This document shows, piece by piece, positions 17,024 to 25,233 of a stretch of 32,984 bases of DNA. Numbering within the stretch: position 1 is the stretch's first letter; every line of letters begins with the position of its first letter. Where the stretch lies: the NCBI GenBank assembly GCA_017442315.1, contig JAFRZX010000108.1, positions 1 to 32,984 of the forward strand. Reading direction: 5' to 3'. This DNA comes from Bacteroidales bacterium (GTDB lineage: Bacteria; Bacteroidota; Bacteroidia; Bacteroidales; UBA932). The notes beneath the pieces are model-generated. The model saw only the letters and a list, made by a program, of their open reading frames with translations, had not been told where the DNA came from and made no database searches. Both the position numbers and the translations under genes were made by a program.

Positions 17024-17144
17024 TTCAATTATTTACAAAAAGATTGGAAATAGTTTCAAATATTTTTCAAAGATTCTTTTGATGCTCCCAAGAAGTTGTT
17101 TGATTTTAAACGGTTTCTAAGTTCTTACTACTGAATTTTTATAT

Positions 17145-17152
17145 TATTTTTG
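17145..17152 (+). promoter_or_regulatory. -7 box of dacB
   Basis: TATTTTTG, 24 bp before ATG 17177. It overlaps the first codon of the longest open frame (TTG 17150), which argues for the downstream ATG. Confidence 0.5.
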
Positions 17153-17176
17153 TCATACAGCAATAATACCTTTATC

Positions 17177-18694
17177 ATGAAATTTCACACACGCACCATT
17201 TCCATCATCTTCTCATATCTGCTTCTGCCAGCATATATGTCAGCACAGACATCCCCTCAGCAGACCGCAGAAGCCATGGCAGCAGATCCGGTATTCTCCC
17301 AGGGAATATTCAGCATATATGCAATGAACGGTGACGGGAAGACAATCGTTGATGTAAATGGAGAAAAGATGCTTGTTCCTGCATCCAACATGAAACTCAT
17401 TACAACAGGCAGCGCTTTGCACTCTTTAGGTGCAGATTTCAGATTCGAGACACAGATCGGCTACAACGGACAAATAGATAACGGAACTCTATACGGTGAC
17501 CTTTACCTTATAGGGGGAGCAGATCCCACATTAGGCTCGAAGGACAGTATAGCCGTAGATATAAACATGGTTTTCACACAATGGGAAAAGATGCTGCGTA
17601 AGGCAGGAATCAGACATATAGAGGGCCATATCATTGGTGACGGAAGATGGCTGGACGGCATGGAAGAGGAAGAAACCTGGTTATGGAACGATATAGGCAC
17701 ATATTACGGAACAGGTGTCACAGGTCTGATGTTCTATGAGAACATGCAGTCTTTCAATGTGTCAGCCGGGCAGAAGGCAGGTGCTGCAGTAGAGATAAGT
17801 CCATCATATCCGGAATGTCCATGGATGGAATTCACATACGACTGCTCTACCGGCAAAGCAGGAAGCGGTGACAAACTGTACATGTACACAAGTTCATTGA
17901 CTCCGAAGGCAGTGATAAGAGGCACATTCGGTGTCGATAGAGCGAGGAAAAGAGTTGACTTCAGCAACAAATTTCCGGAATACACATGCGCAGTCTACTT
18001 TGAAAAACATCTTCGCAAGAAAGGTATAACCTGTCTGAAAGGAGCTGCCGACCTGAAGTTCTGCAGGAATGTATCTCCATGCAGGAAAGAAGATCTGCAC
18101 ATCATAGGATCGACATTTTCTCCTTCTCTTGAAAGGATCGTCTTCCAGACAAATCACGCCAGCAACAACATTTTTGCAGAAACCCTCCTGAGAACAATGG
18201 GAAAAACCTTCAGAAACAGTTCATGCTACGATTCCTCATATGTGGCAATCGATGCAGTACTTGAACAGATAGTGGCCGGAACATCAAAAGGAATCAGGAT
18301 CCAGGACGGAAGCGGCCTTTCAAGGCAGAATCTCATATCTCCTGTCTTCATGTGCAGTTTCCTCAAGGCAATGATGGATTCGCCTTGCCATCAGGAGTTC
18401 CAGAACAGCCTGCCCATACCCGGAGGTAACGGAACGCTGAGCTATAACATGAAGAATTACCCGCAACACATACGCAGCCGCATAAAGGTCAAAAGCGGAT
18501 CAATGAACGGCGTGCGCTGCTACAGCGGATATATTTTGCCTTCAGGACACGAAAACATGGATGCTGAAACAGTGCGCAAAAGAACCGTCATTTTCTCAAT
18601 AATGACCAATAACTGTACTTCACCCAACTGGAAAGTAAGACCCCTGCTTGACAAAATGATGGCATGTCTGACTGAAACAAGTCAAGCTATCTGA
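17177..18694 (+). CDS. dacB: D-alanyl-D-alanine carboxypeptidase/endopeptidase (PBP4 type)
   Basis: A 505-residue exported penicillin-binding protein of family S13, which trims the terminal D-Ala or cuts DD-crosslinks in peptidoglycan. The start is ATG 17177; a signal peptide ends at about MSAQ (21-24). The three penicillin-binding motifs are present: SNMK (Ser70 nucleophile and Lys73, in LVPASNMKLITTG), SNN in NHASNNIFAETLLR (near 330), and KSG in IKVKSGSMNGV (near 440) in place of the classical KTG. The large insertion between the first two motifs, with LYLIGGADPTLG, is typical of PBP4. The 3' end overlaps the convergent radA gene by 8 bp. Confidence 0.93.
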   Translation: MKFHTRTISIIFSYLLLPAYMSAQTSPQQTAEAMAADPVFSQGIFSIYAMNGDGKTIVDVNGEKMLVPASNMKLITTGSALHSLGADFRFETQIGYNGQIDNGTLYGDLYLIGGADPTLGSKDSIAVDINMVFTQWEKMLRKAGIRHIEGHIIGDGRWLDGMEEEETWLWNDIGTYYGTGVTGLMFYENMQSFNVSAGQKAGAAVEISPSYPECPWMEFTYDCSTGKAGSGDKLYMYTSSLTPKAVIRGTFGVDRARKRVDFSNKFPEYTCAVYFEKHLRKKGITCLKGAADLKFCRNVSPCRKEDLHIIGSTFSPSLERIVFQTNHASNNIFAETLLRTMGKTFRNSSCYDSSYVAIDAVLEQIVAGTSKGIRIQDGSGLSRQNLISPVFMCSFLKAMMDSPCHQEFQNSLPIPGGNGTLSYNMKNYPQHIRSRIKVKSGSMNGVRCYSGYILPSGHENMDAETVRKRTVIFSIMTNNCTSPNWKVRPLLDKMMACLTETSQAI

Positions 18695-20066
18695 ACAATG
18701 ACCGGCATAGAGATGGGACATCAGCAACCTTTACAATCTCCATATCCTTTATATCCTGACCGGCCAGACTGTCCAGACTCGTAAAGCTTGAAACATATAT
18801 CTTTCTGAAACCCAGACGTGCCGCCTCCATGATACGACGATCCGTCTGAGCCACAGGCCTTACCTCACCGCTAAGCCCGACCTCTCCGGCAAAACAGACG
18901 TCAGATGGTATAGCAAGATCAAAATTAGACGACAGTACGGCAGAGATGACTGCCAGGTCACAGGCCGGATCATTAACCTTCAGGCCTCCGGCCATATTAA
19001 GAAAAACATCTTTCACGCTGAGTTTGAAACCAGCCCGTTTTTCAAGAACAGCAAGAAGCATGTTCAGACGACGCACGTCAAAGCCTGTAGCACTGCGTTG
19101 AGGAGTACCATATGCTGCAGTGCTTACCAAAGACTGCACTTCTATCAGGAATGGCCTCATACCATCAAGCATCGCACTCACTGCCACTCCGCTGAGTCCA
19201 TCCTCATGCATGGGTATCAGCATTTCGGAAGGATTGGCTACTTCTCTCAATCCTTTACCCGTCATCTCAAACACAGCGAGTTCTGAAGTGGACCCGAAAC
19301 GGTTCTTTATGCTTCGGAGCAAACGGTAAGTACCTCTGTTCTCACCCTCAAACTGCAATACGACATCAACTATATGCTCCAAGACCTTAGGACCGGCAAT
19401 GCTTCCTTCCTTTGTTATATGACCTATAAGAATAACAGGCACTCCTGTTTCTTTTGCAAAACGAAGAAGCATTGCAGCTGTCTCCTTTATCTGGGTAACA
19501 GATCCTGGAGAAGACTCCACAGTCTGAGAGAACATTGTCTGCACCGAATCCACGACCATCAGATCTGGCATGATTCTGCGCGCCTGAGCTATGATATTCT
19601 CCATTAAAGTCTCACTGTAGATCATACACCCAGAGTCATCGCCTCCTATTCTGGCTGCACGTAATTTCACCTGCCTGGCACTCTCCTCACCTGTCACATA
19701 AAGTGTCTTCAGATGAGGACAATGAAGAGGAATCTGCAATGACAATGTTGACTTTCCTATACCAGGTTCTCCACCTATAAGAATCAGCGAACCTTCCACC
19801 AGCCCGCCACCGAGAATACGGTCTACTTCTGCATTGTTCAAAGAGATACGTTGCTCCACAGAAGAATCTATATCCTTCAACAGCATAGGCTTGCGTCCTG
19901 ACCCAGGCACATCGGATGCAGTATGAAGATTCTTCCTGCCTGTCGCCACAGTCTCTTCGACCATAGTATTCCATTCTCCACATGAAGGGCAGCATCCCAT
20001 CCATTTAGGACTCTCATTGCCACATTCCTTACAGAACCACACTGTCTTTGTCTTTACAGATGCCAT
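18687..20066 (-). CDS. radA: DNA repair protein RadA (Sms)
   Basis: A 459-residue cytoplasmic RecA-like ATPase that promotes branch migration of recombination intermediates. A C4 zinc finger lies at the N-terminus (Cys12, Cys15, Cys26, Cys29). Walker A is GGEPGIGKST (98-107) and Walker B is LMVVDSVQ. The RadA-specific motif KNRFG follows in IKNRFGSTSE. The C-terminal half is the Lon-protease-like domain (FLIEVQSLVS and GEVGLSGEVRPV), lacking the protease Ser-Lys pair as usual for RadA. Length is standard. The last 8 bp overlap the end of dacB on the other strand. A -7 box lies 20 bp upstream of the start. Confidence 0.96.
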   Translation of the reverse strand: MASVKTKTVWFCKECGNESPKWMGCCPSCGEWNTMVEETVATGRKNLHTASDVPGSGRKPMLLKDIDSSVEQRISLNNAEVDRILGGGLVEGSLILIGGEPGIGKSTLSLQIPLHCPHLKTLYVTGEESARQVKLRAARIGGDDSGCMIYSETLMENIIAQARRIMPDLMVVDSVQTMFSQTVESSPGSVTQIKETAAMLLRFAKETGVPVILIGHITKEGSIAGPKVLEHIVDVVLQFEGENRGTYRLLRSIKNRFGSTSELAVFEMTGKGLREVANPSEMLIPMHEDGLSGVAVSAMLDGMRPFLIEVQSLVSTAAYGTPQRSATGFDVRRLNMLLAVLEKRAGFKLSVKDVFLNMAGGLKVNDPACDLAVISAVLSSNFDLAIPSDVCFAGEVGLSGEVRPVAQTDRRIMEAARLGFRKIYVSSFTSLDSLAGQDIKDMEIVKVADVPSLCRSLFR

Positions 20067-20086
20067 ATATCTAAACAGTTAGAACG

Positions 20087-20094
20087 CAAATATA
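20087..20094 (-). promoter_or_regulatory. -7 box of radA
   Basis: TATATTTG on the minus strand, 20 bp before the radA ATG. No -33 TTTG at 19-21 bp. Confidence 0.5.
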
Positions 20095-20267
20095 GTAAGA
20101 AGCTGTTTAAAAATTCCTCAAAAATTCAAACTGTTTCTTAGAAACTGCCGGATTTTTCTGAAATTACGCAAAAGGGACTGACTAATCAGTCATATTGACT
20201 TCTTTGTCAGCCTCTTTGTCATTCAATCAAAATACTTTTGGAACCTCCTCGTCGTTACCTAATGCAC

Positions 20268-20299
20268 GACCCGGAAAAACAGTGCGTTTTTTCCGGGTC
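20268..20299 (-). terminator. Hairpin downstream of lptB, possible terminator
   Basis: A perfect 12-bp stem (GACCCGGAAAAA 20268-20279 with TTTTTCCGGGTC 20288-20299, 8-base loop), about 57 bp past the lptB stop. On the minus strand no T tract follows the stem, so termination may be imperfect. Confidence 0.5.
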
Positions 20300-20356
20300 A
20301 GCTCATATTTTTCTTACTTTTTGCCGGTTTTTCTGTGTTGAAAAGGAAATTTCGCC

Positions 20357-21238
20357 TTATTCTTCCGGGAGAGTTGACTCACTGGTCTGATCTGCAGAAG
20401 AATCAACCGTAATTTCGGCAGATGGGGCACTCTGAGCAATCTCGGCATCGTGTTCTTCCTTGGTATTGATGCGCTGAGGACCACCTTTCTCTGCACGAAG
20501 GAAGGCTGCAGATCGTTTGAGGACGAAGTTGGATCCCAGATACTTCGTGCGGACCTCTTCATCTGCTGCAAGATCCTCTGGAGTTCCACTCTGAAGTATG
20601 GAGCCTTCGTAGAGCAGATAGGCTCTGTCTATGATGGCAAGGGTCTCACCTACATTATGGTCGGTGATGATGACACCGATATTCTTGTACTTGAGCTTTG
20701 CGATGATATACTGGATATCCTCCACGGCAATAGGGTCTACACCTGCGAACGGCTCGTCAAGAAGGATGAATTTCGGGTCGATTGCAAGGGCACGGGCAAT
20801 CTCGCAACGACGACGTTCACCTCCGGACAGCTGGATACCCTTGCTTTTGCGCACCTTATGGAGATTGAATTCATCAAGCAGATCTTCCAGCCTCTGCTTT
20901 CTTTCTTCCTTGGTAAACTGCTTAGACATCTCCATTACCGACATGATGTTGTCCTCTACGCTCATATGTCTGAAGACAGAGGCCTCCTGAGCAAGATATC
21001 CCACACCTTTCTGCGACCTCTTGAACATCGGAAGATCTGTAATTTCCTCATCATCCAGAAAAATTCTTCCTGCATTAGGGACAATAAGACCGGTAATCAT
21101 ATAAAAACTTGTGGTTTTTCCTGCACCGTTAGGACCAAGGAAACCAACAATTTCTCCCTGCTCCACTTCCATAGAAACACCTTTTACAACGGTCCTGGGG
21201 CCATATTTCTTTACCAGATTTTCGCAACGTAGCTTCAT
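20357..21238 (-). CDS. lptB: LPS export ABC transporter ATP-binding protein LptB
   Basis: A 293-residue cytoplasmic ATPase that powers extraction of LPS from the inner membrane with LptF/G/C. Motifs: Walker A GPNGAGKTT (35-43), Q-loop around YLAQEASVF (81-89), signature LSGGE (137-141), Walker B FILLDEP (157-163) and switch His194 in ITDHNV. LRCENLVKKYG and YLGSNFVL are characteristic of LptB. The family is usually near 240 residues; this one carries an extra ~50-residue C-terminal tail rich in Glu, Ser, Ala and Thr (from about 245), probably disordered. It begins 7 bp after dnaX and is probably co-transcribed with it. The partner-like OstA/LptA gene is about 11 kb away. Confidence 0.94.
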   Translation of the reverse strand: MKLRCENLVKKYGPRTVVKGVSMEVEQGEIVGFLGPNGAGKTTSFYMITGLIVPNAGRIFLDDEEITDLPMFKRSQKGVGYLAQEASVFRHMSVEDNIMSVMEMSKQFTKEERKQRLEDLLDEFNLHKVRKSKGIQLSGGERRRCEIARALAIDPKFILLDEPFAGVDPIAVEDIQYIIAKLKYKNIGVIITDHNVGETLAIIDRAYLLYEGSILQSGTPEDLAADEEVRTKYLGSNFVLKRSAAFLRAEKGGPQRINTKEEHDAEIAQSAPSAEITVDSSADQTSESTLPEE

Positions 21239-21245
21239 AAGATTT

Positions 21246-23000
21246 CTACTTTATATCTAATTCCAAATCCTTCACCAGGCTTTTAACCTGTTCGTTCCGG
21301 GCCATCAGTTCTTTTGCCTGATCGCTTGGCATGTATACTTTTTTTTCTTCAACAGATTCTTCTGGAGTAATTTCAACTCTCAGATTAACCTTACGGGAAC
21401 CTACCAGCTTTCGGTATTTACCCTCAAGCTCATGTAGCAGCTTAGACTCCACCCATTCTTTCTGTGCCTCATTCACAACCTTGAAAACAATCATCCTGGA
21501 GTCATCATTGCCTGAAACCACCAAAGAAGTACTTGAAAGCATGCTTGCCAGACGTGGCTTGTCACTATACTGCCTGGCCAGTTCCGGCCACGCTGCGCGT
21601 ATCACATCTTCAGATGGTGCCGGAGCCTCCTGACTGTCAGATATAGCCTCTGTCGGAGCATCATCAAGCATAGACCTCATGGATAATGAAGACGTTCCTC
21701 TGGATGCACGAGCCTTTCGTTCACGCGGACCTGACACATCAGGCTGTACGACTGCAGCAGATGCAACTGCAGGAGAAGGCTGTACAACTGCAGCAGATGG
21801 AGCAGACGCAACTGCAGGAGCATTAGCAGAAGGCTTGACTGCAACAGAAGGCTGTACGACTGCAGGAGATGGGGCAGATGCAACTGCAGGAGCATCAGCA
21901 GAAGGCTTGACTGCAAGAAAAGCCAGACGCATAAGCGCGAATTCTATATGCAGACGAGGATTGACACTAGTCCGATAACCGGACTCACACTGTGTGGTAA
22001 CAGCAAGAGCGTCATACAGGAACTGCATCGAACATCTTCCGGACTGCTCCTTATATCTGATCTTTAACGAGTCAGGAAGTTCAAGAAGAGCATCCAATCC
22101 CCCGCTCTTGCTCACAATCAGGTCACGCAGATGCGAAGACAGGGCAGCAATGAAATGCAATGCATTAAAGCCTTTGGTCAGTATCTCATCAAAAGTCATC
22201 AGAGCTGAGGCATAATCTCCTTTAAGGAATGAATCTGTCAGAGAGAAACTGTACTCATAATCAAGAACATTCAGATTAAGCAAAACATCCTGATACTTCA
22301 CATCGGTTCCACAGAATGCAACAGTCTGGTCAAAGATGGTAAGAGCATCGCGCATGGCTCCGTCAGCCTTGTGCGCTATTACATGAAGCGATTCATCATC
22401 TATGGAAATCCCTTCACTGGAAGCCACCATCCTGAGATTTCTGACAATGTTATCTACCGTTATCCTGTTAAAGTCATAGGTCTGGCAGCGTGACAGGATT
22501 GTAGGCAGGATCTTATGCTTTTCCGTTGTTGCCAGAATAAATATGGCATGAGCCGGCGGTTCCTCCAATGTCTTCAGAAAGGCATTGAAAGCCGCTTGCG
22601 AAAGCATATGCACCTCATCGATGATATAGACACTGTATTTCCCTACCTGAGGAGGGATACGCACCTGATCCATAAGTGCCTTTATGTCATCAACACCATT
22701 GTTGGAAGCTGCGTCAAGTTCATGAATGCAGTATGAGCGCCCTTCCGCAAAGGAAAGACATGATTCACATGTGCCACATGGTTCCATATCCGCAGAAGGG
22801 CTGGAACAATTTATCATCTTGGCAAAGATCCTGGCTGTGGTGGTCTTTCCTACACCGCGAGGTCCGCAAAAAAGGTATGCATGTGCAAGCTGTCCTCTGA
22901 GTATCGAATTCTTCAGAGTCTGAGCGATATTATCCTGACCGATAAGGGTTCCGAAGGAATCCGGTCTGTACTTTCGTGCTGAAACAATATACTGAGCCAT
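21246..23000 (-). CDS. dnaX: DNA polymerase III subunits gamma/tau
   Basis: A 584-residue clamp-loader ATPase of the replicative polymerase. Walker A is GPRGVGKTT (46-54). The zinc module uses Cys65, Cys75, Cys78 and Cys81. Walker B is DEVH (128-131, in YIIDEVHMLSQAAFNA). The SRC motif is at 170-172. The gamma domain III ends near 360. An Ala/Pro/Val-rich linker (about 362-430) then contains a 24-residue tandem repeat, followed by a tau-like C-terminal domain (VIRAAWPELARQ to the end). Its -7 box lies 22 bp upstream, divergent from the 23080 gene, and lptB follows within 7 bp. A run of eight A in the last part of the gene is too close to the end to give a classical gamma form. Confidence 0.95.
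   Translation of the reverse strand: MAQYIVSARKYRPDSFGTLIGQDNIAQTLKNSILRGQLAHAYLFCGPRGVGKTTTARIFAKMINCSSPSADMEPCGTCESCLSFAEGRSYCIHELDAASNNGVDDIKALMDQVRIPPQVGKYSVYIIDEVHMLSQAAFNAFLKTLEEPPAHAIFILATTEKHKILPTILSRCQTYDFNRITVDNIVRNLRMVASSEGISIDDESLHVIAHKADGAMRDALTIFDQTVAFCGTDVKYQDVLLNLNVLDYEYSFSLTDSFLKGDYASALMTFDEILTKGFNALHFIAALSSHLRDLIVSKSGGLDALLELPDSLKIRYKEQSGRCSMQFLYDALAVTTQCESGYRTSVNPRLHIEFALMRLAFLAVKPSADAPAVASAPSPAVVQPSVAVKPSANAPAVASAPSAAVVQPSPAVASAAVVQPDVSGPRERKARASRGTSSLSMRSMLDDAPTEAISDSQEAPAPSEDVIRAAWPELARQYSDKPRLASMLSSTSLVVSGNDDSRMIVFKVVNEAQKEWVESKLLHELEGKYRKLVGSRKVNLRVEITPEESVEEKKVYMPSDQAKELMARNEQVKSLVKDLELDIK
21741..21918 (-). repeat. 72-bp tandem repeat in the dnaX linker
   Basis: Two nearly identical 72-bp units occupy 21775-21846 and 21847-21918, with a partial third copy at 21741-21774. 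Each encodes about 24 residues of the pattern AVKPSA(D/N)APAVASAPS followed by AVVQPS. The unit is a multiple of three, so gain or loss keeps the frame. It falls in the flexible linker between the clamp-loader core and the tau C-terminus. Confidence 0.85.
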
Positions 23001-23021
23001 AAACGTTCTTTGGTCAACTTA

Positions 23022-23029
23022 CAAATATA
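23022..23029 (-). promoter_or_regulatory. -7 box of dnaX-lptB
   Basis: TATATTTG on the minus strand, 21 bp before the dnaX ATG. It is 13 bp from the divergent -7 box at 23043-23050, so the two promoters must share the same short stretch of DNA. Confidence 0.5.
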
Positions 23030-23042
23030 GGTATTTATTTTG

Positions 23043-23050
23043 TAACTTTG
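23043..23050 (+). promoter_or_regulatory. -7 box of the 23080 operon
   Basis: TAACTTTG, 29 bp before the start codon. It is back to back with the dnaX -7 box; no -33 TTTG at the usual spacing. Confidence 0.5.
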
Positions 23051-23079
23051 CGCCGGAACAGTCACAACAAGCCAAATAT

Positions 23080-23946
23080 ATGAGAAAACTTCTTACAATA
23101 GTGCTATCTTTTCTTCTTCCTCTATATGTCATGGGCCAGGCCCAGATAAATACCAAGAAAATCAAGATAGCAGACTTCACTCAAAAGACAACAAAGATAG
23201 TCCTCACAGGAAACCTGTTCTATGACTCTGCATTACAAAACGATATAGCTACCAGGTGGCGCATATCTCCATATGAATTCTGCACACTGGACGAATTTGA
23301 GTCGCTTAAGACCGATGACAGCTACTACTTCCTTCTCACCACAAAAGGACAGTTTAAGAGAGAAAAGGAACCTGGACTGACCTTTCTTACCATAGTAAAG
23401 GGAGGAGCAGACGCAGAAAACGGAATAGAAGGGATGCTTGAGGTTGTGTCATTTCCCATTGCTGCCGCCGAAGACCCATCTGGAAGGGAATTCGTTTTTC
23501 TCACAGCTATCATAGACATAATTCAGAATTACGTCAATGACTCGATGGAAAAGGATTTCGATGCCTATGGAGGATTAGGCAACAGCACTCTGAATCTTCC
23601 CAAAACAGCTGACATGACGATAATCTTTTCCGAAAACGATCTTGCCAGCATGGATGAGACTGCCAGAGATCTATATTTAAATGACACAATGTTCATGACA
23701 GATGAAGAATCAGCAGACAGCCATCTGATGCAGAATACAGAGAACACCCTTATCAGCTATACGGTTGCACCTTCCAGGCCGGCTCAAGGTTCATTCTGCT
23801 ATAAAATGTTGATTGACACTCAAAACCATAGGCTGTACTACTTCAAAAGACATCGGATCACTTCACGCAACGGCAAAGGCTTCCTTCTTGAAGATATAAA
23901 AAGAATATCCTGGTTCAGAACAAAGAAACAACAGGCAGGTATATGA
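23080..23946 (+). CDS. Secreted protein of unknown function
   Basis: A 288-residue protein with a clear signal peptide (MRKLLTIVLSFLLPLYVMGQ, cut near residue 20). No lipobox is present, so it is probably periplasmic. The mature part has a mixed alpha/beta look, with notable stretches RWRISPYEFCTLDEFE, YYFLLTTKGQF and a C-terminal YKMLIDTQNHRLYYFKRHRIT. I do not recognise a named family; it resembles conserved hypothetical exported proteins of the phylum. The stop codon overlaps the start of the M16 peptidase gene by 4 bp (ATGA), implying translational coupling and a related role, possibly as partner or substrate. Function unknown. Confidence 0.82.
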   Translation: MRKLLTIVLSFLLPLYVMGQAQINTKKIKIADFTQKTTKIVLTGNLFYDSALQNDIATRWRISPYEFCTLDEFESLKTDDSYYFLLTTKGQFKREKEPGLTFLTIVKGGADAENGIEGMLEVVSFPIAAAEDPSGREFVFLTAIIDIIQNYVNDSMEKDFDAYGGLGNSTLNLPKTADMTIIFSENDLASMDETARDLYLNDTMFMTDEESADSHLMQNTENTLISYTVAPSRPAQGSFCYKMLIDTQNHRLYYFKRHRITSRNGKGFLLEDIKRISWFRTKKQQAGI

Positions 23947-25202
23947 TCAAAGGCATTACGGATTGCGGCATGCAGTATGCCGTCAGGAAAAGCGGATCAG
24001 CTGTCGGGTACTGTGCATTAAGCATAAGATGCGGTACCAGAGACGAAAAGGGCTACCACAACGGCATAGCCCATTTTGTCGAACATACACTATTCAAGGG
24101 AACTGAAAAAAGAAGTGCATCCGTCATCAACAGCTATCTGGACAAATTAGGAGGCGAACTGAACGCCTATACGACCAAAGAAGAAATAGTAATACATGCA
24201 ACTGTTCTGAAGGAGGATCTCGGAAAGGCTTCCGACCTGCTTATGGAACTCGTCACAAGCGCAACATTCCCAGAGCATGAAATCAATACGGAGAAAGGTG
24301 TAGTCATAGATGAAATACAATCATATAAAGACTCACCGTCAGAGGATATATATGACAGGTTTGAAGAAATGCTGTTCAAAGGACATCCTCTAAGCGGCAA
24401 CATACTCGGAACCGCGGCATCAGTCAGAAAGATAAGCCGCGAGGAGCTCCTCATGTTCGTAAGAGATAAATTCCTCCCTTGCAGGATGGCATTCACGGTT
24501 GTCGCAGATATTGACGAGGGAAAGATGGAAAAAGACATACGGAAACTTACAGACAAGTATTTCAGCAATCATTCATATCCGGAATGTCATTCAACAGACG
24601 AGCCGGGAAAGACACTTGGATGTACCAATCTGTCCATTCCCGCAGCAGTACCATTCGACAGGACCCTGAACAAAAGAAATCATCAGGCAAACTGCATCAT
24701 AGGAGGTCTTGCCCCATCTCTCTACCAAGAGAGAGAAAGAATCGCTACCGTGCTTTTATGTAATATCCTGGGCGGTCCTGCAACCAATTCAATCCTGAAT
24801 TCAATCCTCCGTGAAAAGAACGGATGGGTATATGCAGTCGAATGTGGATACACCCAGTTTTCCGACACAGGACTCGTAGCCATCACACTTGGATGTGACA
24901 AGAACAATCTTGAAAAATGCTTGAACGCCATCCATAAAGAAATAAGGCGTCTGCAGAATGAGCCGCTTTCTGACAGACGCCTTAAAGCGGCAAAAAAACA
25001 ATTGCTTGGCCAGCTTGCTATAAGCAGCGACAACGGAGAGACACAATGTCTGTCAATGGGCAAAGGCCTGCTAGCATATGGTAAAGTCAGTTCCGGAAAA
25101 GAAAACCGCGAACTGATAGAATCCGTGACTTCTGAGGATATCAGGGACATGGCGGTACGGATCTTCGATCCTTCCAGACTTTCACGACTGACCTATATAT
25201 AA
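23943..25202 (+). CDS. M16-family zinc metallopeptidase
   Basis: A 419-residue pitrilysin-type (M16) peptidase of the processing-peptidase subfamily. The inverted zinc motif HxxEH is intact: His44, Glu47 and His48 in AHFVEHTLFKG, with the third ligand Glu124 in EKGVVIDEI. The C-terminal half carries the second M16 domain (about 190-400), including ILGGPATNSILNSILREK and YAVECGYTQFSDTGLV. No signal peptide is visible, so the active form appears cytoplasmic, which is usual for single-gene bacterial M16B enzymes. It starts inside the stop codon of the upstream secreted-protein gene, and the O-methyltransferase follows 31 bp later. The physiological substrate is unknown. Confidence 0.93.
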   Translation: MIKGITDCGMQYAVRKSGSAVGYCALSIRCGTRDEKGYHNGIAHFVEHTLFKGTEKRSASVINSYLDKLGGELNAYTTKEEIVIHATVLKEDLGKASDLLMELVTSATFPEHEINTEKGVVIDEIQSYKDSPSEDIYDRFEEMLFKGHPLSGNILGTAASVRKISREELLMFVRDKFLPCRMAFTVVADIDEGKMEKDIRKLTDKYFSNHSYPECHSTDEPGKTLGCTNLSIPAAVPFDRTLNKRNHQANCIIGGLAPSLYQERERIATVLLCNILGGPATNSILNSILREKNGWVYAVECGYTQFSDTGLVAITLGCDKNNLEKCLNAIHKEIRRLQNEPLSDRRLKAAKKQLLGQLAISSDNGETQCLSMGKGLLAYGKVSSGKENRELIESVTSEDIRDMAVRIFDPSRLSRLTYI

Positions 25203-25233
25203 AAGCCCTACTTCATAGGAAAAGAAAAGTTTT

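Larger units (their letters stand above)
20079..20356. other. Intergenic region between lptB and radA
   Basis: No gene is seen. The region contains the radA -7 box, a near-palindrome TGACT-AATC-AGTCA (20079-20092) that could be a protein-binding site, and the G/C-rich hairpin at 20268-20299. Confidence 0.5.

Noticed and set aside
20079-20092. TGACT-AATC-AGTCA palindrome as a defined operator
   Set aside because: A 5-bp arm palindrome is expected by chance at this scale and matches no regulator site I know; kept only as a remark in the intergenic entry.
21338-21350. Run of eight A (minus strand) in dnaX as a programmed frameshift site making the gamma form
   Set aside because: It lies near codon 553 of 584, so slippage would only change the last few dozen residues. 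It cannot give the short gamma product made in E. coli, and no stimulatory stem-loop was noticed.
21741-21918. Repeat array considered as CRISPR
   Set aside because: The units are directly adjacent, 72 bp long, without spacers and in frame in dnaX, so this is a coding tandem repeat.
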